Notes: generated from the letters alone by a model not told the origin. DNA of 64,000 nucleotides from Hirudo medicinalis (GCA_011800805.1 MPNW01000102.1:412891-476890), one strand, 5' to 3'; positions 1-12,700 are shown, numbered from the stretch's first letter. Numbers and translations are program-made.

Positions 1-1075
1 GGGCAGAAGTTGTGTCGATGGAGAAGAATGGATGGATATGCCAAATTGTCTAGATGAGATGATTGCTTGATTTGACGATGGAGGCGGAATGTTCTTTGAA
101 GCTGAGATGAGAATCAAAAGTAACACCGAGGAGTTTAAGAGTAGTAGAAGAAGGAAGGAGGGTGACATTTGTGGAGGATGGGGAGACAGAGATTTTAGGC
201 AGGCAATCTTGCTGATGAACATGATTTTGGATTTCTGCAGATTCAGTTGAAAAAAGTTAATGAGATGCCAATCATTGATTGCATTTGTGCACTTCCACAA
301 ATTTCCGAGTTGATCGGACAGCTATCGCTGGAGAGGATAGAGAAGAGACTTGTGTCATCTGCATATTGATGGAAAGATACTTCGAAGTCATGAAGGATGT
401 TGGACAGGGGTGAAGTGTAAGTTGTGAAAAGCAAAGATCCTAGGACAGAACCCTGAGGAACACCAGCAAGAAGTTCAACTGGAGAGGAAGAGTGGTCACC
501 ATGTTTCACGTACTGGATTCTATTGGAAAGGTAAGGTATCCAAGAAAATGCAAGGCCATTGATTTCAAAGTCGGACTTAAGTCTCTCCAACAGTATCTGG
601 TGGTCGATAGTGTCAAATGCCGCCGAGAGGTCCAGATCGACCATGACGGCGCAATTGCCCTTGCCACATAAGTCAGAGAGATTATTGAAGATGTGTGAAA
701 AAGCAGTTTCTATAGAAAAACCGAGTAATTCAGATTGGAAAGAAGAAAAGTTAGAGAATGCGGTAATATGGGGACGAATTCTGGACAGAATGAGTCTTTC
801 GAGCAGTTTTGACATGGTAGAAAATTGGTCATAGGTCTGTAATTGGCAGGAGAGCTTGGGTCAAGACTTGGCTTTTTAAGAAGGGGGAGGTAAAAGTGCC
901 AGTGCTGAAAAGGTTAGCAAGTTTAGAGAATTGGAGATAGGATTAGGGCTTATTTCTTGAGCAAAGTAGTGGGGAGAGTCAAGAGGAGCCAATTCAAGAG
1001 AGTCATCATGGAGTGATTTCAGACCAAATCCATTCGTAAATTCAAATAAAAGTTTTTGAATGATTAATTTATTTA
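1..1075 (-). mobile_element. Non-LTR retrotransposon (L2/CR1-like) reverse transcriptase fragment
   Basis: Minus-strand translation gives the core of a LINE reverse transcriptase. An upstream KKPSLDPSSPANYRP-type segment lies near 840-880. It is followed by SKLLERLILSRI, a palm motif with LSAAFDTIDH, then GVPQGSVLGSLLF and finally the YADD catalytic box near 330. A LGVTFDSHLSF segment, typical after the RT domain, lies near 100. The reading frame shifts at about 290 and near 840, so this is a dead copy. It is cut by the left edge of the window. The motif wording fits the L2/CR1/Jockey group; the exact clade needs a tree. It lies just upstream of a cyclase gene stump and may have replaced that gene's 5' part. 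Confidence 0.85.
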
Positions 1076-1469
1076 ATTGATTAATTTTATTGATTATTAT
1101 TTGAGGAATCATCAACTTTTACCATACTTCATTTTTTATACGTGCGTAGAATCCAATCGTCAATTCAAATAAAAGAGATATTTTTATGGACCTAAATTTG
1201 GTATTTTGGATAAACTACTCAGCTCCGGATCTACCCCGGATCTACAAGCCTTTGCGCCAGTCCTGTTGCCACCCCCTGACAAGCGAATTAAGAAGGTTTC
1301 TTTGGTTGGTGGAGGCCCCTGTGCCCTAAATCTGGCACTGGAACTACTTAATTTAAGGACAAAAACGACTTTAATTTTGACTATAGAAATTTGATAAGAT
1401 CAATATAATTTAGTCATATCTCTTTTTGTTGCTTAAATTAAATTAAGAATCATGATTCATTCCTTTCAG

Positions 1470-1739
1470 CTTCCAGAATACATCTATCGGAATCCACCTT
1501 CTTAAGCTTAAATGATACGAATAATTACGTCATGATCAAGAGAGGCGTGGTTGAAGTTAAGGTGAGTTTTCGTGCTGAGGAAAATAAATATGCTTTGGTT
1601 ATTAATAATTTGTAATTATTTTAATTATAATTAAATTAAATTGTTAATTTAGTAATTATTTTGTCGTTTATTTCCTTCCTAGGGCAAAGGAGCAATGATG
1701 ACTTACTGGTTGGACGGAAAAGTCTCTAACGAGAACTAA
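1470..1739 (+). pseudogene. C-terminal stump of a receptor guanylate cyclase (copy 0)
   Basis: Two exons are readable. 1470-1561 begins after a cttttcag-like acceptor and encodes SRIHLSEST through RGVVEVK; 1683-1739 encodes GKGAMMTYWLDG and ends at TAA. This is the end of a class III nucleotide cyclase domain (RG.VEVKGKG.M.TYWL), and it matches the last two exons of the two cyclases downstream in sequence and intron position. No upstream catalytic exons are visible between the LINE fragment and 1470. Either the gene was truncated by the insertion or its earlier exons lie outside the window. The exons themselves are intact. It is the first of three tandem cyclase units. Confidence 0.75.
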
Positions 1740-2531
1740 AATAAAATATCAGAATTAAAGTCAGTTTTGAAATTGAAAACTTTATCGTTTTACATTTCCG
1801 AATTTAGATATTCTCTCCGCAATAAAATAGCTAAATTGTCCATACGACATATTGAGCACAAATCCGTCTGGGAGTTTAAAAAAATTAAAGATAATTGAAA
1901 TTTGCATTGAATTAAATACATTAGTTCAAGAATTTGAAAAAATTCTAAATAATTAAATTAAATAACTTAATTTTGCAAATAAATTCCGAATCTGAAGATG
2001 GGAAAATCAACTGAGTCAAAATTCACTAATTTTCATCTCATTTTTCTTTACAAAATATGATCAGAGAATGAGCGTAATTTAAGCTTAAGTTAGGCTTGCT
2101 TGATGAGTCAGGAAGAATCTAAAAAGTTTCTGAGTTCATCGAGTTTCAAGAGACTGTCAACGAGTTCTTGTCCATTAGCCCCATAATTAAATTCAATCCG
2201 GGAATAATTGTAGCGAATAATTACAAAGTACTTGTTGCGAAATCCGTTTGGAGGGTTGACTTAATGAGAATCTGAACCGAGGGAACACCATGTGTTTCTC
2301 AAACTTCGACAAGTTCTTCAGACTAAATGTCTCTTCCAATGACTATTTTTTAACGCTAATTTGATGCTCTAAACAATTTAAATACCGAGGGATATCTGAC
2401 AAAAAATCAGTTTTCAGATTACTTCGGAAGCAGAGTTTCAAGATTTTGACTACAGCTCGCAACTTCATTCCGATGCTTACTTTGAAAAATTATTTGAGGA
2501 TTTTGTTTATTGACGTTAATTCAACCTCGAT
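1740..2531. other. Spacer between cyclase copies, no gene seen
   Basis: AT-rich sequence with no convincing exon. The upstream exon or ATG expected for the next cyclase was searched for here and not found. Confidence 0.5.
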
Positions 2532-4945
2532 TTGGGGGAGGTCAGTCCAAAGGTTTCGATTGGTTGGCTTCCATCAATTCCTGTGGTAATTGTTGTTGCC
2601 GTTTGCGCATGGCAATTGGTTAGTTATCGCAAAACAATAGCAGGTTACAGAGGAATGTATGACAGGGCAAAATTCAGATACACCGTTGCACAACTCATAG
2701 CTAAACTTGACGACGAAAGGGCAGCTTTTGTGAGAGAAATATTATTGCAGCCCAGTGATAGTACAAGGTAAGGATTTTTTTAAATTTTGAAATCTCAAAC
2801 TACAGCCTAAGAATAAATTAAAAGAACACAAGGATTATCATTATAAGGCGTGTCTTCGTGTAGCATGTTTGTCTTAAACATCATTGAAAAACACAGGGAG
2901 CAGTTGCAATCATGCATCCGAAAGAACAACACGGAAATATCCGACGCAATTAAAAGTACAGATGAAGTTTTGATCACTTTTCTTAAAATCCCCTACGTTC
3001 CTTCAGAGGACGAAATTCAAAGTAGAAAAAATGATGAATTCAAAAACGTATACAATTCATCAGCATTCTTGATGTTTTTGGATAAACTGAGACATCTCAT
3101 CATGAACACAGGTCCATCCGACTGCGAAATGAAATTTCAGTTGCTTTTGACTGTCTACACACGAGCTATTGCGCAAGCAATACTCTTCTCTCCAAATTTT
3201 TACGAATCCGAACTTTCCAAGCTGACGTTCATGCACGTGTTTGCACTCCAACATGCTCTCGAAACTCACCAACACATGTCAACCCTCTGCTATTTGGCCT
3301 ACGAGTACTTCACTTATGGCATGTTTATAAACCTGGAAACTGAGATCGATTTCGTACTCAACGTCAGCGCTGCCTTTGCTGCTCGAGACCTGACATTGTC
3401 TTTGGACGATTCGATATCAGAGCTATATCACAGGCTACTACTGAATCAATCCTTTCCCGTCCAAGAATTCACAGAGATTACTAACTCTGTTGTGGAAGGC
3501 AGGCAGGTTAGCTTGTCATTCTCACAGTGGTACCATATGTGTAGACATGTCGCCAAATTCAACGAACTCTTTGAGGATGAATTGTCAAAGAAGATCAGGA
3601 TGGAAGGATTCGATGTTGAGTGGAGAAACTGTGTGGCTGGTGAGAAGGTCTTTTAAATGAACTTTGTTGAAATATGCATGGTGGTTGTCATTTCCAGGTA
3701 TAATTTTTTATTCTTTGGCGATTTTTATCAACATTCCGGCATTTGCTCTGATCTTCATGAATTCGGAAACGACTGTCAGAAATCTCAGGCAATTTTCATC
3801 ACTTTTTCAAGGCCAAGTTGACAAATTAGTGGAGGAAAAAGTTAAGTCTGAGATGCTATTGCATGCTATGCTCCCAAAGACGGTGGCTCGCCAGCTGACC
3901 ATGGGAAGGACCATCGAAGCAGAAACATTCGAGGTTGAAAATGCAATGAGTCATAATTTATACGTTGCAGGAATTTAACAACTTTTTCAACTGTTTCAGA
4001 GTTCGACGGTTTATTTCAGCGATATAGTGGATTTCAATGAAATAATTATAAATGCTTTAGAATCAATACAAGTTGTGGATCTACTGAATGCTTTGTATAC
4101 CCTTCTCGATTCGAAAATTGAATGCTTTGACGTATATAAGGTCATCCGTTTTCATCGTTCGCCTTTCGTGAGAAAATTGTAATTGTCCAAATATATTCAA
4201 GGTGGAAACAATAGGAAGCGTGTACATGGTGGTGAGTGGAGTTCCAGTACGAAATGGTCAGCAACACGTGGTCGAAGTGGCAGACATGTCTCTCGATATC
4301 TTGGAGGCCATTGATCGTCAGANCAGAATAGGCGTCCATACAGGTTGGTGAGTCGGAGGATCTGAGAGGAATTGTTGAGCATGATGACTGATGTAATCTC
4401 GCAGGACCGTGTGTTGCAGGAGTGGTTGGCAACAAGATGACGAGGTACTGCTTGTTCGGTGACACTGTCAACATGGCATCCAGGATGCAGTCCACAGGAG
4501 CAGGTATAAGGCGCATTGTTACAATAATGCCCTCAATTCAACGTCATGAACATTTTTGAAAATATGTTGTTCACCTTCAGCTTCCCGAATCCACTTGTCT
4601 GAATCAACATTCGATCAATTGTATGCAGCCAAAAATTATATTTTACAGGAAAGAGGAATTATCGAAGTTAAGGCAAATATCAAAAATGTTAATGTGATCT
4701 ATTTAATTACGTGAAGTTAATACAAGTGAGTTAAATGATGATTGAGTTGATTGACACTTCAATAGATGCACAATCAGTCTTTCTTTCCAGCACAATGCCT
4801 GACTGAAGCCTCATGCAGCTGTCCACACGTGGATTCTACAAATTTATGAACTTAAAATAGTACTTGATTTTTATTTTCAGGGAAAAGGTCTCATGACCAC
4901 ATATTGGCTTTGTGGAAAAAGCCAAAGATCTCTGACTAGTTGAAT
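2532..4945 (+). CDS. Receptor guanylate cyclase with NIT-like ectodomain, damaged copy 1
   Basis: A membrane guanylate cyclase would make cGMP from GTP. Exons read: ~2532-2769 (first membrane segment [15 protein letters not shown], then the L..ER pattern of nitrate-sensor NIT domains), ~2850-3640 (ectodomain), ~3700-3942 (second membrane segment, then the dimerisation-helix box [15 protein letters not shown]), ~4009-4140 (VYFSDIVDF, first metal Asp present), ~4201-4351 ([13 protein letters not shown]), ~4407-4503 ([17 protein letters not shown], with the catalytic Asn and Arg), ~4581-4673 and a last exon ending at TGA 4943-4945. Oddities: no ATG opens the first exon (in-frame TAA at 2517); the second metal Asp (normally GDAY) is Ser/Val; a single n at 4323 replaces 31 bases present in copy 2; the donor after EVK is GC, not GT. 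The cyclase identity is certain, the NIT call likely, and activity doubtful. Confidence 0.85.
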
Positions 4946-5687
4946 AATACTGTTCACTCCATGGATTGGTACTTGCAATTAAACGTGCACCTTAAATATG
5001 GACAGAATCATCTAAATTTATTGTGATATTCTTTTTTATTGAAAGATATTTCATGCCACTTCATAAGATTGTCATTGCAAGAAAATTACTGAAATATTAA
5101 AGCATCACTAAATATTTCAAGTAATGAATAAAATTATAACAAACACGTGATTGACAATTAATTTCGATAATAATTAATTTAATTTTCATTGATTTTTATA
5201 GTTAATTAATTACTGTTTTTTTTTAATTATTTGTTCTTCGGAGTTTAATTTGTATGGATCTTTACGTGTAGAGCCAACTCAAGCCCTTAACCAAACCATG
5301 CGTTTATTATTATTAAGCACCAATGCAAGCTAGTTTGCAAACATGATACAGGATGCTAGTCATGCAAGAATGCAACCATGTATGAGGTAACCTATAGGTC
5401 AAATGAATCGCTTAAAACAAATTTTGATCAATTACGTGAGCTTATTAATCTACGTGAGTTGGTGCACAAAAGCACAGTACACAACGTAACTCATAAAAAA
5501 AGCATTAAACATTTCACGTCCTACCTTGTCCTTGCAGATTCCGAGAAGTAGGGATCTCAGTTCTTTGCCTTTCTGTTCATTCATTCAATTTCTCTACATA
5601 TTTCACCCACTTAATTAATAACCTACCACAAACTCACAAAACTACCCTAACAACAAAACTAAAATCTTTCTTTCAATTAAAATCTGA
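4946..5687. other. Convergent intergenic spacer, no gene seen
   Basis: AT-rich spacer between the 3' ends of the cyclase and EFL1. No exon or repeat recognised. The two genes converge here. Confidence 0.5.
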
Positions 5688-8600
5688 TTATTTATTCTTT
5701 TTCAAGGTTCTCTGTTTTTCACCAAACTCTACAAGCTTCTCAGTTGTTCTTAAGCCTTTCCTCCTTCTAATATCATTCATGTGCTTCCTTGCAACGTTCT
5801 CAGAGTCTGCTTTCTCACCAAAATGAGTGTACTCCTCATCAGTTGTTGGAACCCAGAAAGGGTCAATATCAATGACCTGCAATCATTTAGAGGTTTTCAA
5901 ATCTCTAATTAAACTATTAACTCAAATAACTAACAAACCTCCCAATGGCTAAATTTCAACTGTGGCATGGCTAGACCGCTGGTTTTTTTACGAAATTCTT
6001 CTGCAAACCCAAAGCTTTCAATCACAGGTAAAACAGCAGAAATCTGGAATGACGTTGAACCTTCCTTCATTTCTTCACTCAATATCCTTCCATGCCTCTT
6101 CCCAAGCACTCCATACATCTTTCCTTTTAAGTAATAGAAGTTAATTTCTGCTAACCATTAAATCACTTAGAAAGTGAGATTCCAACCTAAAACTTCAGCT
6201 GTGGTCTGAATGACACAAGTGTACATGGCCCACATAAGCCTCTGTGGCTGAGCCTGGAATGCTCTTTTGCAGCACTCCTTCATGCATGAAATTAAAGATC
6301 CTTTGAATTGCAGAGGAGCTCTGATATCAGAAATTGTCTCTTCAGTTTCTGTACCATCTTCTCCCCCAACTTTGTCATCAGATTCTCCATTTTGATCATA
6401 TTCATTTTCCAATTGTCCGGAGTCCTGTTTCTTACCTACTTCAATCCAGTTTTCAACAATAAAACAAACACCAAACATGGGTTCTTCACACAAGGGACCA
6501 GAATTGCTGGCAACTTCAAACCCATTAATTATGGACCTGTCCATGCTTCTCAATCTTTAAAATAAATAACTTATGTCAGATTATTGTCAATTTAATTGAA
6601 TTATAAAAAATTAATGACCTCTCCATAAGACTATAATCACAACACTTGGCCAAATCCCAAAAAGAGGGTCTGTCATATCCAGGAACTTGATTGATGAGAA
6701 TATTTGAACACATTCTTCTAGGGTCAACAGACCACAAGTGTTCCATGAAGCTACAATCAACACCCATCTCCTCTTGAAATAGTTTGCTCAACTTTTCTTT
6801 CAAATTAGTCAATGCAGATGAAGTTTTGTGATCTATTGCTTCTATTTTTCCTGAGCTAATCTTTCTAGCACAAAGTTTCAAGAGTTGAGAATTATCACCA
6901 AGAACTTTGATGACTCCTTCTGAGAGAGGCATGGCTCTTATGGTAAGATGCCAGGAATCAGAAATTAGGTTGGCAGACAAGGACTCCTCCTGGTCATTTT
7001 TCAATTTCATGTTTGATAACTGATCAGCAATATTCTCATTGACTCTATCAATAGTTGGAGGAAGCACAACTGTCTCTCTAAATGGAACAGTGGGGGATGA
7101 TACTGTGATGTCTATCAAAGCAAACCTAGAAATAAAAATGTTCTTTACTTTCATATAACTAGCATATTGATATTAATAGCGAATGTTAAAACCTCTGTCT
7201 GAGATCATCAAGACATTTGTCCAAATGGACTTCTCCTGATGTCACCAAAACATGTTCCCCTGTCTCCTGAACAAAAACTTCTACACATGGATCTGACTGA
7301 TTCAGAAGTTTAAGACCATTAACCAGCTTGTCAAGGTCATCTAAAAATAAAGTGTTTATTTATACAATTATTTTCATGAGCAATATGACTTCAATGCTTT
7401 AATACTTGTATATTTTGGTTCCACTGCAACTCTGACAATCGGTGAAACTTCTTGGAAGAGGTCGGTGAACGAAGGACAGAATAAACTGTCCGACAATGAT
7501 GCCGATTTGAAAACCAACTCGTCCAAACCGCCAACACCTTAAGTCAGATAAATAAAAATGTAACACAGTATCTCATTTAAAACACCAATAATAATTATTT
7601 AATGATGGTAATAGTAATGACATTCACGTCGTACCAAAAATATTTCCTGCAGGAACCTCATCAAGACATTCAAGATCCCTCCCCATCAACAGATACAAAT
7701 CCTTCACTTGGATCTTTGCCACATTCAGATTCTTCAATTTGTCTTCATCCTTTTACATAATAATGTTTAAATTATAAAATATTTCACTAAATGTAGATGT
7801 GTAAACCGAAAATGGAGGACCTTCAGATCAATATTCAAGAGGTTATTGGGGTCGTGCCTCGGACCAAACACATATAACCACTGCCCCTTCTTAATTTTCC
7901 CACTAAAAATTCGTGCAAACGCGACGAAAATGGTGCTCTTTTCGTTATTAGTTTCTGTTTGATTTTCTTCAGAATCTTGATTGGAAAAAATAAACTTATT
8001 AAGATTCATTAAGAATGAACAAATGACGTGAGAAGCATTTGCAGATTATACCTAAAGGAACAATGCTTGATGAAACAAAGCCATTGGCATTGCCTTCGAG
8101 TCTTTTCTTGAGAATCATTTCTCTTTTAGCAGCTCTTTCTTCAGCTGTCAAAGGCCTTCAAAAAGCAAACAAAGATCTCATTTACTGAATAAATGCTTAA
8201 AAATTAAACATACTTTGGTTGATTTTGTGGCAAGAATTTTGTTTCAAATGGAAACATTTTTGAGATGAAGATGATCGTAGGAGAGCAATCTGAAGAACTG
8301 CATTTGGAGAGACCTGGGGTTTTATTTAAATATTATGGTTAAAGAATTAATTTTTTAACAAAATATATAAAGTCAAGGTAACTTTGCACTAACCTTCTTT
8401 GAGTGACATGGTCTCAGCAGGAACGGAATCAATGGACGCATTTCCCTTCAAGAATGTCAACACCCTTTCCTCTGAAATGCTTAGTGGGCTTGGAAGAAGC
8501 TGGCACACCATCTCTTAATAAGAAATTTGCCTTTTCATTAAATAACAAATCCATTGAAATTAATAGCACAAAATCTCACCAAGCACAGAACTTGAGAGTG

Positions 8601-10715
8601 GTAGCCACTGGCTGAAAATGGATTGCAATGTTTTTTTAGGATCTGTCGTCTTTACAACAACCTTCAGACCCAATGTTTCAACAATTTTCTTGACCAAAAG
8701 TTCATCTCTATAAAAACATCTCATTTTGAAAGAAAATAAAAATTAAATTAAATTTAAGTGATCCTCACTTCTTATTGCAAACACAATCATAAATCTTCCA
8801 CATGTTCTCAAGAATCAGTTGATTAAACAACGTCTTTTTGCCTTTACTCTGAATAAGTTACGCTAGCGATAAATTTCAAACTTGACAAATGCAATACTAA
8901 ATATGATAAACATCACAAATACCTTTGCTCCCTTTTTTACTGATTTGGATTTTGGATCCAAGTAAAAATCTCCCCACAATGTCTTATTCAAAACTTCAGA
9001 ACTGACACCCAGTTTTTTGGCATATAGAGAAGCAAAGGTGGAAATCCTGTAACAAGTTATAGAATTGAATTGCATTAAATCTGAGAAATCTCTTAAAGTG
9101 CTTTAATACCTGAATCCCCAGCCATCAGTGGCACTGCTAAAAACCACATTTCCCTGATCAGGTGAGAAGTAGAGCATGGAATCATCAAGATCTTCAATTC
9201 CCGTGTCCCACTCATTCAAATCGAACTGAATTTGTCAAAATGTTATTATTATCACCATCATTGACATCATTTTTACCATCAGTAAAGCATTGCCAACATT
9301 GGTACATAGGAATGTTAATAAAATGTGTTGCTATTAGTGATAATAACTAAATTATTATTGCAATGCAATTGTAATCATCAACACAAAATTATAGGCATCA
9401 ATCAATTATCATTTTTTTTTATTAAGCTGTTTATTTGGATTGTATGTAACCAATAAACAATGGAGAAGCAAACTAAAAAAATGACAGTCAACAAAGAAAT
9501 TTATCCAACTATTTGAACTGCTCAATATAAGAAATGAAAGAGTTCATCAATTTATCATGATTATGTTAATAATATTGAGCATCAGTTTATTACCTGGTTT
9601 CTTCTTTCATCACAATTTTTTTTCTGAGTGTCCTGAAGTAATTCAAATAATGTAATGAAGCGTTTTACAATCAACAACTGAACAACAAAAATCAAAAGAA
9701 TTCAAACCTCTTGTGATGACTTTGACAGCACATCACTGGTAAACAACTCTCCCGTGACAGCATTGATCTAAAAGATTGTTGACCATTAACAAATAATCTG
9801 ATTTAAAATATTTTCTTAATTTCAAAGTGACAATGAATTAAATCTAAAGTGAACCTGTTCAAAGAGTTGTGTTAGCCTCGTCTCTGCTTCTTCTGGGGAC
9901 AACTTCAGCTCAAGAATGAGGCGATCGATTTTGTTTAACACTAGAACCGGTTTGATGTTCTGAATCCATGCTTGTCTCAGCACGGCTTGTGTCTAACAAA
10001 AGGATGTTTAATAAAAAACATTAATTTTCGCCAAATTCATCAACAATGTAAATACATAAATATATCAATTAACCTGTGGACAAATTCCTTCGACAGCATC
10101 GACAAGAATAATTGCGCCGTCACAAAGACGAACAACAGTAGACACCTCACTGTAGAAATCAATGTGTCCTGGAGAATCTATCAAGTTGACGAGATATTCC
10201 TTTTTTTCCTCTTTTAAGATAAAGTTATTTACTTTTAATGGGATCTATTGGTAACATTTATATGTAAATAATTCATACGTGAAGTATAATGTAGAGAAAT
10301 AGCGCTGGATTTCATGGTAATTCCCTTCAATTGTTCATCCTCTCTACTATCCAAGTATCTCAACTGCAAGCAAAACCACCAATTTAATAAAAACAAACTT
10401 ACTCCATAACATTTGTTAATGCTTCTTAAAGCCATTATTCAATGCTTAACGAATCTTTTAATAGATTTTGCTAATAAATGTCTCATCCAAACCTTTCCTG
10501 CCAATTTGGGAGATATGATGCCATTGCTTGATATGAGATTATCGGCTAACGTTGTTTTGCCTTCGAGATAAATTCAAAATCGATAGTTAATAAGGTTTAA
10601 TAATCTAAGATACGGTTCACATACCATGATCGACATGTGCCAAAATGCAAACGTTCCTTATGTGAGAGGCCTCCTTTTGGAGCTGGCTTATTTTTTCAAC
10701 ATTTATTCGATTCAT
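5688..10715 (-). CDS. EFL1: Elongation factor-like GTPase 1 (60S ribosome maturation)
   Basis: EFL1 (yeast Ria1) is an EF-2-like cytosolic GTPase. With SBDS it releases eIF6 from pre-60S subunits. The first exon starts at ATG 10713-10715 ([16 protein letters not shown]) and reads [13 protein letters not shown]; the G1 loop is completed as [15 protein letters not shown] in the next exon, so an intron splits the P-loop motif. Next come [19 protein letters not shown] (switch I), a [13 protein letters not shown]3 region near 10180 with [12 protein letters not shown], and a G4 NKIDRLI near 9920. Later exons follow down to the C-terminus at 5688 ([26 protein letters not shown] region, the typical EFL1 ending). 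At least 14 exons are visible, none with an obvious break. The [12 protein letters not shown] segment and the C-terminus separate it from EF-2. The nearest gene upstream points the other way, about 0.5 kb off. Confidence 0.95.
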
Positions 10716-11224
10716 TTTGAGAACAAAGCTTTATAAAATTTAATTTACAAATAATGAAAAACAATGATAAATGGCACAGTTAACTGCTATTTAAGGGGTT
10801 AGTAAATAATCTAAAACGTGCGTAGATGTAAACAAATACAGTAATGTATAAAAAAGAATGTAAGTTATTATTTTAATTTTCTTTAAAAATCAACTTATTT
10901 GTTATGATTAAATTAATAAAATAATAATTAAAAATACTTAAAACTCTGTGCACTTAAAATTAAAATAAGTTCATTTTATGAGAAATGTTTTAAAGTTATC
11001 TCAAGGATGGTAAAGTGTTTTACATCACCCGCTTTGTAGCTCTTTGATCGCAAATATTTACATCAATACTCATTACTAGTATTTTAAGCGAAGTCACTGA
11101 AGGCCAGGTGCGAAACTATCGCTATTTTGGTTGTTGAACGTTGCAACGGTGGCTAGTCCTCTATTTAGTACAATATTCTGCATTCTGTTACTTCTTTCCA
11201 TGCCTTGCGGTAAATAGGAAATCA
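10716..11224. promoter_or_regulatory. Shared upstream region of two divergent genes
   Basis: About 510 bases separate the EFL1 ATG (minus) from the first ATG of the next gene (plus). No exon is seen, and no clear TATA box or motif stands out, so a bidirectional promoter is inferred from geometry only. Confidence 0.35.
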
Positions 11225-12700
11225 ATGGAGCACGTGAAAACTCGTCTGACGCTGAAAGCTCTTCTGGAAATGACTCCTTATTTTGGAGAAGTGGATTATT
11301 TGAAACTCGCTGCTAAACATTTATTTTTGAATCATGTAAAAAACCATCCGAAGGTAAAAAATTTGTTGTTTGGAGAGGAGTCGAGTTCGAGTAAAGTCGA
11401 GGTAAATGAAAGTATAGTTGGATTTCCAACAAAAAAGGAATTGGAAAATACGAACTTTGATTTTGGTCATTTTGCCATTTTATTCGTCTGCAAGGCAATT
11501 TGTGGACTTAAAGGAGAATTCGGATTCCATGAATTGTTAGACAGAGATCTTATTGATTCAGAATTACAAGGAATTTATAACAGTCGTGCCTGGACAGATG
11601 TTGGTTGGTTTTTTTGAATATTGAAATTGAATGATCACATTTATAATATCATGATAAATTGTTCGAGGTCTCGTCTTCTACGTTTCCGCGTTTAAAGAAC
11701 TTTTAAGAGATAGATCCAGTGGTGAGAGCTTCAAAGATTTTATGGACGATGACGGGTGGTTTTACACAAATTTGTAACTTTACTTGGAATTAAAACTTAA
11801 TTTCATAACGTTGAATGTTTTAAAGAGAAAAGTGGGGAAGGAAACTTTCAAATTTCTACCAATCAGAGCTTGCGGTTCTCAGGGATTTCCCGATATTTAG
11901 TTCTTCGCCCGATGTCATCAAGAGGGATTTAAATGTCCTCATGATGAAAGTTCATATTCTCAACCCAAACCTTGTCGAGATCACTTTCAATCTAATCCAC
12001 AAAAGTGAGAAAACCCCAGTTAATCTAATGTGATTAAATTAAACATGATTAAAAAACGTTAAATTTATAAAAAATTTAGTCAGTTAGATTTATCACTTCC
12101 ACCTTGAATAAAAATCACACATGAATATTTAGTGGTGCCAGACCTTGACTTGGAATTCCTGTCATTTCCATATTTGGGCGACCATCTGGACTGGATTTTA
12201 ATAAAAAGTCAGGTGGGGGAAGCCATCATGAAGCCATCAATACCAAGCAACGTCTCCAAGTTCTCCTTGTTTGACATCGAAGAGTTCTATGGCGTTCAAG
12301 TTTTTGAATTCATCACAACAGAGGCCAAAGAACTCGGGTTGTGGACTGGTAAATATCCAAATAACCACAGAATCTCCACAATCACTGATAGATGCACCGT
12401 GTCTTAACGTTCGGAAACTGAAGAAGAAACTTAACATGCATCACTTGAATTTAATTTTACCAGAAATATTAAAAATAATTCCAAACTTAACATTGGGAGA
12501 TGCTTAAATTACAATTTCTCTAACAGGTTATGGTAAATCCTGAAAAAATGATTATATGAGATCAAATTCAGAAGAATTTCAGCCCAAAATACCGACCTTT
12601 ACATTCAAAATGAATTTTTCTCACGGTAATCATCAATCCACATTATTAACTACTTTCATATATTTAATTAAGGAAATGTAATAAAAGTCAAAGCATGTTA
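11225..12700 (+). CDS. Unrecognised multi-exon protein
   Basis: I do not recognise this gene. The first in-frame ATG is at 11225 (MEHVKTRLTLKALLEMTPYFGEVDYL region); the frame is open further upstream but only from non-ATG codons. Likely exons: 11225-~11602 (to RAWTD, donor gttggt), ~11667-11755 (GLVFYVSAFKELLRDR), ~11830-12008 (FYQSELAVLRDFPIFSS region, donor gtgaga), ~12132-12345 (VPDLDLEFLSFPYLGDHLDW and LFDIEEFYGVQVFEF, donor gtaaat), ~12585-12626 and a short terminal exon near 12673-12700. The readable exons look like a soluble, mixed alpha/beta protein with no signal peptide or membrane segment. Clean splice sites in sequence argue that it is real. Exon ends after 12345 are uncertain. 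It diverges from EFL1. Confidence 0.55.

Noticed and set aside
559..834. Plus-strand open frame over the LINE fragment
   Set aside because: It is the antisense shadow of the reverse transcriptase on the minus strand.
1206..1394. 62-codon plus frame with VGGGPCALNLALELL
   Set aside because: Looks nucleotide-binding-like at first glance, but has no start context and no continuation, and lies in the debris between the LINE and the cyclase stump.
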